A DNA stretch of 23,760 nucleotides from Bacteroidales bacterium UBA1195 (lineage in GTDB: Bacteria; Bacteroidota; Bacteroidia; Bacteroidales; WCHB1-69). Below the pieces are notes generated by a model. The model saw only the letters and a list, made by a program, of their open reading frames with translations, had not been told where the DNA came from and ran no database searches. A program made the position numbers and the translations under genes. Below, one piece after another: positions 6,051-14,586 of this stretch. Numbering within the stretch: position 1 is the stretch's first letter; each line of letters begins with the position of its first letter. Where the stretch lies: NCBI GenBank assembly GCA_002309855.1, contig DBYD01000062.1:1-23760 (forward strand). The letters are read 5' to 3'.

Positions 6051-8139
6051 CCGTAACCTTGGAATAGTAACGGCGATGGGCCTCCTTCTGCCGCGCCTCG
6101 GAGAAATTTGTCACCCGCTTCATGTATCCGATGACGCGGGTCAGGTAATCCACATGGGTGCTGTGGCACTGCGGGCATTCCTTCAGGTAGCGTTTGTCTA
6201 TGTGGCCGCAATCGTTGCAGATGGTGTTGGGGATATTGAAGGTGAAATAGTTGCATCCCTCCATGGCGGCCACACGGAGCAGCTGCCGGTACTGGCTTTT
6301 GCTCAGATGCTCCTCCAGATTCATGTGCAGCGCGGAACCGCCCGTCAGATGCTGCACATAATGGCGGCCATGCAGCCGGAACTTGTCCAGCACATTCAGC
6401 GAATCGTCCTCAACAATGTAGAAATAGCTGTTGTAGCAGTCGCGGTTCACCTGGTAGCCGTCCTCCCTGTCCCACTTGGCATGCTTGACACCCACATTCT
6501 CGGCAGGAATCATCTCGCAGTTGAAGAGCAGATCCTTTTTCCGGTAGCGGATGTTGTAGCGTTCAATCAACCCGAGCACCTCCTCCACAAACTTACGGTA
6601 ACGTTCGTTGTCGTTTATGGGGATGCCCAGATATTCCGCAGCCTCAACCAACCCGTTTATGCCCACAGTAAGGTATTGCCGTGACATGGCGATGTAACCG
6701 GCATCGAATAACGGGAGCATTCCCTTTTCGTTCAAATATTTGAGGTTCTCGTTGTAGGCAATCTGCACCTTGTGCACCAGATCCACAATCCCCTCCAGGA
6801 ACTGGAGATATGGAACATCCTGCTTGTGCGCATATTGTATGCAGCGGTTCAGGTTGATGGTGAGCACGCTCTTCGAACCGGTGGAGACGCCGCCGGCACC
6901 CAGCGTATAGCTGAAACCGTTGTCCTGAATCTCGTTCCTCAACCGGCAGCAGCTGCTCAACGAATCGGCATTGTCGCTGACATAGGTGAAGAAGGAATGT
7001 CCTTCGGCATACATCTCCGCCGTGAAATCGGCATACTCCGCGTCCAGAATGTCCCCGTCCTTGGAAAGAAGCGCCATTGTCTCCACGGGGAAGGTCAGCA
7101 CCGATTTGGTCCGCTCCCGGTTAAACCAGCGCATGAAGCGTTTCTGCAGCCAGTTAAGCGAATCCCAGTCGGGACGGCTGCCGTCCGGAAAGCGGAACTC
7201 CGAAAAGAGCGACTGGAAATAATAGCTGTCATAATAGGAGATGTTCCAGAAGACGGACTGGTAGTTCCGTGCTCCGCAGGGCTGGTTTATGGAATAGACC
7301 ACCTGCTCGAAACAGTCCGTAACCATCTTATCAACCGTTCTCTGCTTGACAGACAGATCCACAATGCGTTCCGGATTCTTGTAATAGTCCGTGCCGTATT
7401 CCTGCCCGATGAAATAGTTCAGATACATCAGGAACTCCGGTGTGGCGCAGGCACCGCTCAACATGCTGGAGACCATGAACACCATATTGATGAAACCTCC
7501 GCAGAACGATTTGAGGTTGGTCGGCTGTGTGGCGTTGCCCCCGATGCCCTTGGTGCCGGCCAGCAGCCACGGATACATGGTGATGCTGGCGCAGTAGTTG
7601 GCCATGCTGGTCTCGTCATTTTTATAGATGAAATGGTTGTTCAGCAGATGGAGATACTTGTCCGCCAGCTCCTTCCCATACATATCCTTAATGCGGTCGC
7701 TCAGCATTCTGCGGTTCAGCCGGATAAAGCTGGACTTCGGCAGCTCACCTATCAGCGTGGCGATGTTCTTCTTCTCCACATTGGCGTTTGCATCGTACTT
7801 GCTGCCGGTCGCCGCATTCTTCGCATTGCAGTAGTTGATCAGAAAATCGACCTTCTCCTTCACCTCACGGTCCTCATAATGCTTCTGCCGGTAAAGGATG
7901 TAGCCCTTCGCCACCTCGTAGTACCGTTCGGCCATCAGAGCCTTCTCCACCTGGTTCTGGATCTCCTCCACAGAAATCCCGTCATAGATGTCGAGACGGC
8001 CCAGAATGTTGGTCATCGCCTCCTGCGAGGGGAATGAACCGTTGGCCACAAAGGCCTTGGTCACCGCATTACGGATTTTCTCCATGGAAAAGGGTTCCCT
8101 TTTCCCATTGCGCTTGATAATGAACAAATCGTCAATCAT
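6037..8139 (-). CDS. nrdD: Anaerobic (class III) ribonucleoside-triphosphate reductase NrdD
   Basis: The 700-residue glycyl-radical enzyme reduces ribonucleoside triphosphates to deoxy forms under anoxia. Residues about 4-95 form an ATP-cone (FIIKRNGKREPFSMEKIRNA), which senses ATP/dATP. The catalytic core contains NQPCGARNYQSVFWNIS and SLSSCCRLRNE, with active-site cysteines. Near the end a zinc ribbon (ICNDCGH...CPQCHS) precedes the glycyl radical site RVIGYMKRVTNF, with Gly671. It forms an operon with the activase nrdG. The start ATG at 8137-8139 follows a leader of roughly 250 nt containing a cobalamin riboswitch, so expression should fall when B12 is abundant, perhaps because a B12-dependent class II enzyme is then available. 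Confidence 0.95.
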   Translation of the reverse strand: MIDDLFIIKRNGKREPFSMEKIRNAVTKAFVANGSFPSQEAMTNILGRLDIYDGISVEEIQNQVEKALMAERYYEVAKGYILYRQKHYEDREVKEKVDFLINYCNAKNAATGSKYDANANVEKKNIATLIGELPKSSFIRLNRRMLSDRIKDMYGKELADKYLHLLNNHFIYKNDETSMANYCASITMYPWLLAGTKGIGGNATQPTNLKSFCGGFINMVFMVSSMLSGACATPEFLMYLNYFIGQEYGTDYYKNPERIVDLSVKQRTVDKMVTDCFEQVVYSINQPCGARNYQSVFWNISYYDSYYFQSLFSEFRFPDGSRPDWDSLNWLQKRFMRWFNRERTKSVLTFPVETMALLSKDGDILDAEYADFTAEMYAEGHSFFTYVSDNADSLSSCCRLRNEIQDNGFSYTLGAGGVSTGSKSVLTINLNRCIQYAHKQDVPYLQFLEGIVDLVHKVQIAYNENLKYLNEKGMLPLFDAGYIAMSRQYLTVGINGLVEAAEYLGIPINDNERYRKFVEEVLGLIERYNIRYRKKDLLFNCEMIPAENVGVKHAKWDREDGYQVNRDCYNSYFYIVEDDSLNVLDKFRLHGRHYVQHLTGGSALHMNLEEHLSKSQYRQLLRVAAMEGCNYFTFNIPNTICNDCGHIDKRYLKECPQCHSTHVDYLTRVIGYMKRVTNFSEARQKEAHRRYYSKVTDEVL

Positions 8140-8235
8140 ACTTGTTTTTTAAACAGTTAAACATACGACTCACGGGAAAAGGATATCATAGGAACCTTTG
8201 CAGTACTTTTATCCCGAAAGCTGCGAAATTGCGAA

Positions 8236-8390
8236 TGCAGGCAGGTCTTCTGGCTTGTCCCAATTTTCGCCGTCTTCCCGACGCACACGCGTCAGTGACT
8301 TGTGGCGAGAATCTGTTCCGGGACTTACAGCTACGGGAATAGCTCCTGATTTTCACAGGATTCCCTATTAATCCTGACGGAACCTGAATT
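8236..8390 (-). promoter_or_regulatory. Cobalamin riboswitch upstream of nrdD
   Basis: Read on the minus strand, the conserved elements occur in order. They are AGGTTCCGTC, then AATAGGGAA, TGAAAATCAGGAGC, GTAGCTGTAAG, CCACAAGTCACTG, GGGAAGACGG and finally the B12 box GCCAGAAGACCTGCC (8240-8254). The order and spacing match adenosylcobalamin-type riboswitches. The aptamer starts near the transcript start predicted from the TACTTTTG box. About 100 nt separate it from the nrdD start. That stretch has weak alternative pairings but no clear terminator, so translational control is more likely. Confidence 0.92.
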
Positions 8391-8395
8391 CAATG

Positions 8396-8403
8396 CAAAA
8401 GTA
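8396..8403 (-). promoter_or_regulatory. Candidate -7 promoter box (TACTTTTG) for the riboswitch-nrdDG transcript
   Basis: Exact TAnnTTTG match placed so that transcription would begin at about 8389-8390, right at the first conserved riboswitch element. An upstream TTG is present with 23-bp spacing, a little longer than usual. The rest of 8404-8550 shows nothing else of note. Confidence 0.6.
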
Positions 8404-8550
8404 AAACAAAACATGATATGCCCTGCCAAATTACAACAAATACTTTTCAACTTGATATTAACAGGACCGGAATGCAAACGGCCCCATTTTTTGAAAAAAA
8501 GATGGTGAAAAAAAATAAAACGCTTCTGTAAAACGTATTTTGTTTTTGTT

Positions 8551-8558
8551 TAATTTTG
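8551..8558 (+). promoter_or_regulatory. Candidate -7 promoter box (TAATTTTG) for the MORN-rimO-cyuA operon
   Basis: Exact TAnnTTTG match 28 bp before the ATG at 8587. It is divergent from the nrdD promoter about 150 bp away. No clear -33 TTG at normal spacing. Confidence 0.5.
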
Positions 8559-8586
8559 CTTCGCGAAAATGCAAATATTTGGTACG

Positions 8587-9879
8587 ATGAAACAACATGT
8601 TATTTTCTTCGCAGCACTCTGCTTCTGCTGCCTGCCCGCCTTCTCCCAATACCAGATTGACTATTGGGAAAACGGCAAAAAGAAACAGGAAGGAAAACTG
8701 GTCAACGGTGAACCGGACAGCGTATGGACATATTACCACGCCAACGGCAACAAATCCAGTGAAGGCACCTACCGACAAGGAGTGAAAACCGGTGTATGGC
8801 GTTCATGGCATTACAACGGCTCCCCAGCCACAACTATGGACTACCAAAGCGGCCGTTTCCAGAGCTTCTACAAAAACGGCGGACCGGAATGTGAAGGAAC
8901 AGTGACCAACGACCTCCGCGAAGGCCGCTGGACATTCTACCATCCCAACGGAAAAATCAGCAAGTCATGCAGCTACCTGCATGACTCGCTAAACGGAAAA
9001 TGTGAAGAGTTTTACGACAACGGCATCAAGATGTTCGAAGGAAACTATGTTAACAACGCGCTGATCGGACTGGGAATCTGGTGGTACGGAAACGGGAAAA
9101 TCGAGATGCAGGGCTACTCCAAGGAGGGGTTGCAGGACAGCACATGGAATTTCTACTACGCCAATGGCCAGCTGGGCAGCACCGGCAAATTCAATAAGGG
9201 GCTGCAGGAGGGCCGCTGGATCTACTACTACGAAACCGGCGAAAAATGGAAGGAGGGCTCCTTCACCAACGGCAAGCGGGAAGGATTATGGACTGCCTGG
9301 TTTGAAGACGGGAAAAAACAACGGGAAGGCAAATTCCAAAATGATAAGGAGCATGGATTATGGATGTCATGGTACGCCAACGGACGCAAGGAAAACCAAG
9401 GCTTTTTCAGCGAAGGGGAAATGAGCGGGGACTGGACAGGATGGCATGAGAACGGCAATCTTCGCTACACCGCCAGCTACGCCAACGACCAGAAGCACGG
9501 CGACTACGTGTACTATTGGGAAAACGGGGTGGTGAACCAACGTGGCGTTTTCAAGAAGGGGTTGCGCAGCGGCAAATGGGAATTCTTTTCACAAAACGGA
9601 AACCCATTGGAGACAGGAAACTACAAATTCGGAAAGAAAGACGGGACCTGGAGCTACTACGGCCAGCGCGGAAATCTGGTACGCACCCAATCCTTCAAGG
9701 AGGATCTTCCGGACGGCAAATGGGTGGAATACGACAACCAGGGGGAAAAACTGGCGGAAGGGAGCTACAAGAAAGCGGCTAAGAACGGCATATGGAGCTA
9801 TTATGACAAAGGACAGGTCATAAATCAGGTGACGTACAAGAATGGGCTGAAAGTATCCGAATCCAAAAAGAACAACTAA
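8587..9879 (+). CDS. Exported MORN-variant (MORN_2/YwqK-like) repeat protein
   Basis: The 430-residue protein is built from about 17 tandem repeats of 22-24 residues. The repeat consensus is WxxYYxNGKKxxEGxYxxGxxxG, for example WTYYHANGNKSSEGTY and WMSWYANGRKENQGFF. These match the MORN_2 (toxin-antitoxin YwqK-like) repeat. The start at 8587 is preferred because it gives a proper signal peptide (MKQHVIFFAALCFCCLPAFSQ). An ATG at 8569 would add six residues before it. The repeats should form an elongated beta-sheet array; the family has no established biochemical function in Bacteroidetes and the 'antitoxin' name is not evidence of a toxin system. It ends 18 bp before the earliest rimO start, so co-transcription is likely. 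No T9SS tail or membrane anchor is seen, suggesting the periplasm. Confidence 0.85.
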   Translation: MKQHVIFFAALCFCCLPAFSQYQIDYWENGKKKQEGKLVNGEPDSVWTYYHANGNKSSEGTYRQGVKTGVWRSWHYNGSPATTMDYQSGRFQSFYKNGGPECEGTVTNDLREGRWTFYHPNGKISKSCSYLHDSLNGKCEEFYDNGIKMFEGNYVNNALIGLGIWWYGNGKIEMQGYSKEGLQDSTWNFYYANGQLGSTGKFNKGLQEGRWIYYYETGEKWKEGSFTNGKREGLWTAWFEDGKKQREGKFQNDKEHGLWMSWYANGRKENQGFFSEGEMSGDWTGWHENGNLRYTASYANDQKHGDYVYYWENGVVNQRGVFKKGLRSGKWEFFSQNGNPLETGNYKFGKKDGTWSYYGQRGNLVRTQSFKEDLPDGKWVEYDNQGEKLAEGSYKKAAKNGIWSYYDKGQVINQVTYKNGLKVSESKKNN

Positions 9880-9897
9880 TATAAAGCCCCTCTTCCC

Positions 9898-11277
9898 ATG
9901 ACTGTGCTGAACCAGTTTGTAATGCGAATCCCAAAATCGCAATCGCAAGCCCAACCGCTATCGGAAATGGAAGGGAGCGTGAACATCCTGACCCTCGGCT
10001 GTGACAAGAACAGGGTGGACTCCGAACGGCTGGCCGCCCAACTGCAGGCGGCAGGTTACACGGTGCATCTGGATGACTATAATTTGCCGCATCCCATCAC
10101 CATTATCAACACCTGCGGATTCATCAACGATGCAAAGGAGGAGTCAGTGGAGGTTATTCTGGATTGCGTCAAAGAGAAACAAAACGGGAAAATCCGCAAG
10201 CTGATTGTCTTCGGCTGCCTGTCGCAACGCTACCAGGAGGATTTGCGCAGCGAAATACCTGAAGTGGACGCCTGGTTTGGAACCGATGCCATTGAGCAGA
10301 TACTCTATTACCTGCGATCGAAAATACAGCCGGAACTTCTTAACCGGCGGCTGCTGAGCACACCCTCCCACTACGCCTACCTGAAAATTTCCGAAGGCTG
10401 CAACCATGGCTGCGCATATTGTGCAATTCCGCTAATTCGGGGACGGCACCGCTCCAAACCGGCAGAACAGCTGTTGGAGGAGGCACGCCTGCTGGCAGAC
10501 AAAGGGGTCAGGGAACTTATACTTGTGGCCCAGGACCTTACCTCATACGGCATCGACCTCTACCACAGACGGGAACTGGCCGGACTGCTGGAAGGATTGG
10601 CCCGCATTCCACAGCTGCACTGGATCAGGCTGCATTATGCCTATCCGAACCATTTTCCGATGGAGGTGCTGGATGTCATGCGCGACAATCCGCAGATATG
10701 CCATTATCTGGATATCCCTATACAGCATATCGACGACGATATATTGAAAAGAATGAACCGGAACATTACGGAAAAGGAAATCCGACTGTTGCTGGATACC
10801 ATCCGTACCCGTGTGCCGGACATTGCCCTACGCACCACACTGATGGTCGGCTTTCCCGGAGAAACCCGGAAAAAATTTGAAAAGCTATACGCCTTTGCGG
10901 AGGAAATCCGCTTTGACCGCATGGGGGTCTTTACCTATTCCCATGAAGAGAACACTCTTGCCTATACTCTGAAAAACAGCATTTCCCATTTGGAAAAGAA
11001 TCGGCGGAAAGATGAAATCATGTGGCTGCAGCAGGATATCTCCCTTGAAAAAAACAGGAAAATGCTGGGAAAAACATTTGAGGTGCTCATCGACAGCAAA
11101 CAAGACGGCTATTACATTGGCCGCACCCAATATGATTCGCCGGAAGTGGACAATATGGTGCTTCTCCGCCAGCAGGCCAACCGCTGTGAAATCGGGAAGT
11201 TCTATCAGGTCCGCATCACACGTGCACATGAATATGAAACCAACGGAAAAATAATTACTGACACACAACCATCATGA
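9898..11277 (+). CDS. rimO: Ribosomal protein S12 methylthiotransferase RimO
   Basis: This radical SAM enzyme adds a methylthio group to the conserved aspartate of ribosomal protein S12. The N-terminal MTTase domain has its three cluster cysteines at C35 (LTLGCDKN), C73 (INTCGF) and C107 (FGCLSQ). The radical SAM motif is C168-NHG-C172-AY-C175. A C-terminal TRAM domain (about residues 390-455) completes the usual order. LGCDKNRVDSE and the TRAM ending separate it from MiaB. The earliest ATG gives 459 residues, but the first 23 are poorly conserved; ATG at 9967 (MEGSVNILTLG) is a more typical start. It follows the MORN protein and overlaps cyuA by 4 bp (ATGA). Confidence 0.93.
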   Translation: MTVLNQFVMRIPKSQSQAQPLSEMEGSVNILTLGCDKNRVDSERLAAQLQAAGYTVHLDDYNLPHPITIINTCGFINDAKEESVEVILDCVKEKQNGKIRKLIVFGCLSQRYQEDLRSEIPEVDAWFGTDAIEQILYYLRSKIQPELLNRRLLSTPSHYAYLKISEGCNHGCAYCAIPLIRGRHRSKPAEQLLEEARLLADKGVRELILVAQDLTSYGIDLYHRRELAGLLEGLARIPQLHWIRLHYAYPNHFPMEVLDVMRDNPQICHYLDIPIQHIDDDILKRMNRNITEKEIRLLLDTIRTRVPDIALRTTLMVGFPGETRKKFEKLYAFAEEIRFDRMGVFTYSHEENTLAYTLKNSISHLEKNRRKDEIMWLQQDISLEKNRKMLGKTFEVLIDSKQDGYYIGRTQYDSPEVDNMVLLRQQANRCEIGKFYQVRITRAHEYETNGKIITDTQPS

Positions 11278-12554
11278 CCACACAAGAACAATCACAGATT
11301 ATCCGACTTATCCAACGGGAGGTTGTTCCCGCCATCGGATGCACGGAACCCATCGCAGTGGCTCTGGCCGCCGCCAAAGCCAAAGATCTGTTGGGTGCTC
11401 TTCCGGACAAAATTTTTGTCAACCTGAGCACCAACATGCTGAAAAACACCATGGGAGTCGGCATCCCCGGCACCGGCATGTACGGGCTGCCCATCGCCGT
11501 GGCATTGGGCGTTCTGATCGGGAAACCGGAATATCAGCTGGAGGTTCTGAAAGATACCAAACCGGAATCTGTTGCCAAGGCTAAAAAATATGTGGAGGAA
11601 AAGCACATCCGCATCCTGCACAAACCGGATGCACCGCACAAACTTTACATTGAGGTGATCTGCTGCAAGGATGAGGATAGCGTCAAGGTTGTGATCAGCG
11701 GTTCGCACACCCATTTCAGCCACATCTCCAAAAATGGGAAAGTGCAGCTGGAGGAAAAACCGGACATTCAGGATGAGACGAAAAAAGATATTGTCGAACT
11801 GACTTTCAAGCAAGTTTATGACTTTGCCATGACAACCCCCATCCGCGACCTGCAATTCATCCTGCAAACCGCCAACCTGAACAAAAAGGCGGCGGAAACC
11901 GCGCTGAAAGGGCATTACGGACATGAATTGGGTAAAACTATCCAGGGGCTGCATCGGAGGGAATATTTCGGGAAAAGCCTGTATGCCAAAATTATTGCAT
12001 TCACCTCCGCCGCTTGCGATGCCCGCATGGCCGGAGCACAGATTCCGGTCATGAGCAATTCCGGCAGCGGCAATCAGGGTATTGTCGCCACATTACCCAT
12101 TTGGGTCTACGCACACCGCAAGAAAATCAGGAAGGAACTGCTCATCCGCGCTCTGGTGCTAAGCCACCTGACCGTAATATACATCAAACAGAGCTTCGGA
12201 CGGCTTTCACCGTTGTGCGGCTGTGTGGTGGCCGCCACCGGCTCGGCCTGCGGCCTCACCTATCTTATGGGTGGGAACTATGAACAAATCACCTACGCAA
12301 TCAAAAACATGATCGCCAACATAACCGGAATGCTTTGTGACGGTGCAAAACCCAGCTGCTCGCTGAAAGTCTCCACCGGTGTCTCCACAGCTGTATTGGC
12401 CGCCATCATGGCCATGGAGGGAAAATTTGTCACGGCCGAAGAGGGAATAATAGATAATGATGTGGAGCAATGCATCCGCAACCTTGTCAACATCGGCACT
12501 CAGGGCATGAAGGAAACAGACCGCTGCATCCTTGACATCATGACGGGGAAATGA
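11274..12554 (+). CDS. cyuA: L-cysteine desulfidase / serine dehydratase alpha family protein (CyuA/YhaM, UPF0597)
   Basis: The 426-residue protein belongs to the UPF0597 family. E. coli CyuA and the archaeal cysteine desulfidase are members; they break L-cysteine into pyruvate, ammonia and sulfide using an iron-sulfur cluster. Seen here are VPAIGCTEPIAVALA with Cys23, GVGIPGTGMYGLPIAVALG, the STNMLKNTMG stretch and C-terminal cysteines at 315, 317 and 355 (PLCGCVVAATGSACG, MLCDGAKPSC). Cys23 plus two of the later cysteines fit the expected cluster ligands. Length is typical. It is the last gene of the plus-strand operon, overlapping rimO by ATGA, and ends 3 bp from the convergent glycosyltransferase gene. 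Substrate (cysteine versus serine) is inferred from family only. Confidence 0.85.
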   Translation: MTTQEQSQIIRLIQREVVPAIGCTEPIAVALAAAKAKDLLGALPDKIFVNLSTNMLKNTMGVGIPGTGMYGLPIAVALGVLIGKPEYQLEVLKDTKPESVAKAKKYVEEKHIRILHKPDAPHKLYIEVICCKDEDSVKVVISGSHTHFSHISKNGKVQLEEKPDIQDETKKDIVELTFKQVYDFAMTTPIRDLQFILQTANLNKKAAETALKGHYGHELGKTIQGLHRREYFGKSLYAKIIAFTSAACDARMAGAQIPVMSNSGSGNQGIVATLPIWVYAHRKKIRKELLIRALVLSHLTVIYIKQSFGRLSPLCGCVVAATGSACGLTYLMGGNYEQITYAIKNMIANITGMLCDGAKPSCSLKVSTGVSTAVLAAIMAMEGKFVTAEEGIIDNDVEQCIRNLVNIGTQGMKETDRCILDIMTGK

Positions 12555-12557
12555 TCG

Positions 12558-14525
12558 TCAACTTTTCCGGAACAGCATCCGCAACACAATCCGGAAATCG
12601 GTATAGGTGCTGTAATCTTTCGCATACAGGCTGTTGGCCCGCATCGCCATCTCAGGTGTAACCAGCTGGCGCACCGCTGAAACCGTATGGTACACCCCTT
12701 CCCGCAATGGCGGCAGGACTCCTGAACCGGAATCCGGCTGCGGCGCATAGCCGACCCAACTCCTACGTCCCGACAATACCTGAAAGAGATTCCTGTAAAA
12801 GCCGGTTTTCCTTGGAACAAACCATATCAAAAGCGGCGAAATCAGCAGCAATACTGTAGAGAAACAGACATCGAACAGCCGTTTGCGGCGACGGTTTTCC
12901 CTTTTGCCGATGCTGTTGGCCGACAGGGTGTAGACATCGCCCTCCACATGGATGGAACGGCTACCTATGATATAGAGGCTTTCCGGCGGCGCAATCTTGT
13001 ATTCCAACGGGAAATCCTGCAACCGCGACATCACCGTCATGATATCGGTGGAGGAAATGTCCTTGCCGCAAAACACAATTTCATTCACACCATATATCTC
13101 AATGATTTCCATTATCTGTGAAAGATTGCCGACAAAAGGGCTTCCCTTTTCTGGCCGGAAATCCTTATCAGGATGCACGCAGCCGACAAGCACCTGCCGG
13201 ATGGACATCATCGGCAGCAGCCGGGAGACGCGCTCCGCCTCCTCTTCGCCGCCCACAATCAGCAACCGTTTGACGGACATGTCGCCCACCGGATAGCTTT
13301 TCAGGCGCATCCGACCGATAATCCATCTCACCAAATTGAGTATCAGGAACACATACAAAATACCGATTAGCAGTACCGCACGTGAAAAACGGAACTGCTC
13401 ACCCAGCAAAGCATATACCAGCAACAGTACCACGCCACCCAACAGCACCCCCCGGTTGAGCCGCTTGAAGGAGACCGGCACACGATAGGCATTCTGAATC
13501 CGGATACATCCGACCCAGACCAAGGCATAAAGCGGCAGAACAAGATAGAGGTATTCGTCGGGAAACTTCACCCCACGCGGCAACAGCACCGTTTTTTCCC
13601 AATAGGCGGCAATGCCCAGCAGGCCGCCGCCAATCAGCAGGAAATCCAACAGCGGCATCCAGATTTTTAAAAATAGCCGCTTGACAATGGCCAAAAAGGC
13701 CCGGAACCAGATGGCCAGGTTAATCATTCCATCGAAAAGACGGGCATTGTTCTTGGAAAAATGCTTCTTGGCGAAAATCCGCATCGCCTGGTAAAAGACC
13801 AGCACATAGTTCACACTGCTCTTTTTGGTGCTTTCGCCCTTATAATGGATAATGCGCGTCAGCGGAAAATAATAATTTTTGTAACCGCCCAATGTCACAC
13901 GATATGAGAGGTCGATGTCCTCGCCGTACATGAAGAAGGATTCGTCAAGCAGACCGATCTGATCCAGGACCGACTTGCGCATCAGCATGAAGGCACCGGG
14001 CAGAACATCCACCTCGTTTATTTCGTCCGGGTCGAGATAGGTCAGATGGTAGCGTCCGAAACGTTTTGATTTCCTAAAAATTTTTGACAATCCAAAAATC
14101 TTGTAGAAAGCCACCGACGGCAGCGGCAGTCCACGCTTGGATTCCGGCAGATAATGGCCCTGTCCGTCTATCATTTTCACGCCCAATGCACCGGCATCCG
14201 GCGTTTTGTCCATGAAATCGAGCGTCTTTACAAAGGTGTCAGCCTGCACGATAGTGTCCGGATTCAGCAGCAGGATGTACTCCCCTGTGGCAATCCGGAT
14301 TGCCTGATTGTTGGCTTTGGCAAAACCGACATTCTCCTCATTGGCGATAACCTTCACCTCCGGAAAATTGTTGCGCAGCATCTCCAGCGACTTGTCAACC
14401 GAATGGTTGTCCACCACAAAGATTTCAACCGGAATACCCTTGGCCGCCTCATATACGGAGTGCAGGCACTGCTCCAGAAAGTAGGCTACATTATAATTTA
14501 CGATGACAACGCTCAGTTTGGCCAT
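12558..14525 (-). CDS. Membrane glycosyltransferase 2 fused to a degenerate sugar-phosphate transferase
   Basis: The 655-residue protein has two parts. Residues 1-240 are a GT2 glycosyltransferase (LSVVIVNYNV, FVVDNHSVDKS, LLLNPDT, FFMYGEDIDLSYRV). Residues 265-400 hold about four to five membrane segments. From 418 a Rossmann-like region follows (KRLLIVGGEEEAERV), like the nucleotide-binding domain of undecaprenyl-phosphate sugar transferases. Residues 545-655 match the ends of the PglC/WbaP transferase domain: KRLFDVCFSTVLLLISPLL, then LSGRRSWVGYAP and YAKDYSTYTDFRIVL. The middle of that domain, which carries the KFRSM-like and catalytic Asp-Glu residues, is missing. It likely transfers sugar in surface polysaccharide synthesis through the GT2 part. 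It follows priA by 61 bp and is convergent with cyuA. Confidence 0.8.
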   Translation of the reverse strand: MAKLSVVIVNYNVAYFLEQCLHSVYEAAKGIPVEIFVVDNHSVDKSLEMLRNNFPEVKVIANEENVGFAKANNQAIRIATGEYILLLNPDTIVQADTFVKTLDFMDKTPDAGALGVKMIDGQGHYLPESKRGLPLPSVAFYKIFGLSKIFRKSKRFGRYHLTYLDPDEINEVDVLPGAFMLMRKSVLDQIGLLDESFFMYGEDIDLSYRVTLGGYKNYYFPLTRIIHYKGESTKKSSVNYVLVFYQAMRIFAKKHFSKNNARLFDGMINLAIWFRAFLAIVKRLFLKIWMPLLDFLLIGGGLLGIAAYWEKTVLLPRGVKFPDEYLYLVLPLYALVWVGCIRIQNAYRVPVSFKRLNRGVLLGGVVLLLVYALLGEQFRFSRAVLLIGILYVFLILNLVRWIIGRMRLKSYPVGDMSVKRLLIVGGEEEAERVSRLLPMMSIRQVLVGCVHPDKDFRPEKGSPFVGNLSQIMEIIEIYGVNEIVFCGKDISSTDIMTVMSRLQDFPLEYKIAPPESLYIIGSRSIHVEGDVYTLSANSIGKRENRRRKRLFDVCFSTVLLLISPLLIWFVPRKTGFYRNLFQVLSGRRSWVGYAPQPDSGSGVLPPLREGVYHTVSAVRQLVTPEMAMRANSLYAKDYSTYTDFRIVLRMLFRKS

Positions 14526-14586
14526 ATGAAATAACTATGCGAAATAAACTCCCTTTTTTCTGTTTTATTGTACGGTTCCGGAAAAA

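Noticed and set aside
6772..8037. 421-codon plus-strand open frame
   Set aside because: It lies wholly antisense to nrdD, has no recognisable domain and an unnatural composition rich in His, Val and Leu. It is a codon-bias shadow.
8140..8235. Expression platform or terminator between the B12 aptamer and nrdD
   Set aside because: Only short, competing 5-bp pairings (8209-8215 with 8172-8184) were found, with no U-run. I cannot define a switch mechanism by eye.
8587..9879. Toxin-antitoxin function for the MORN-variant protein
   Set aside because: Family naming includes 'antitoxin', but the protein has a signal peptide, no toxin partner beside it and housekeeping neighbours.
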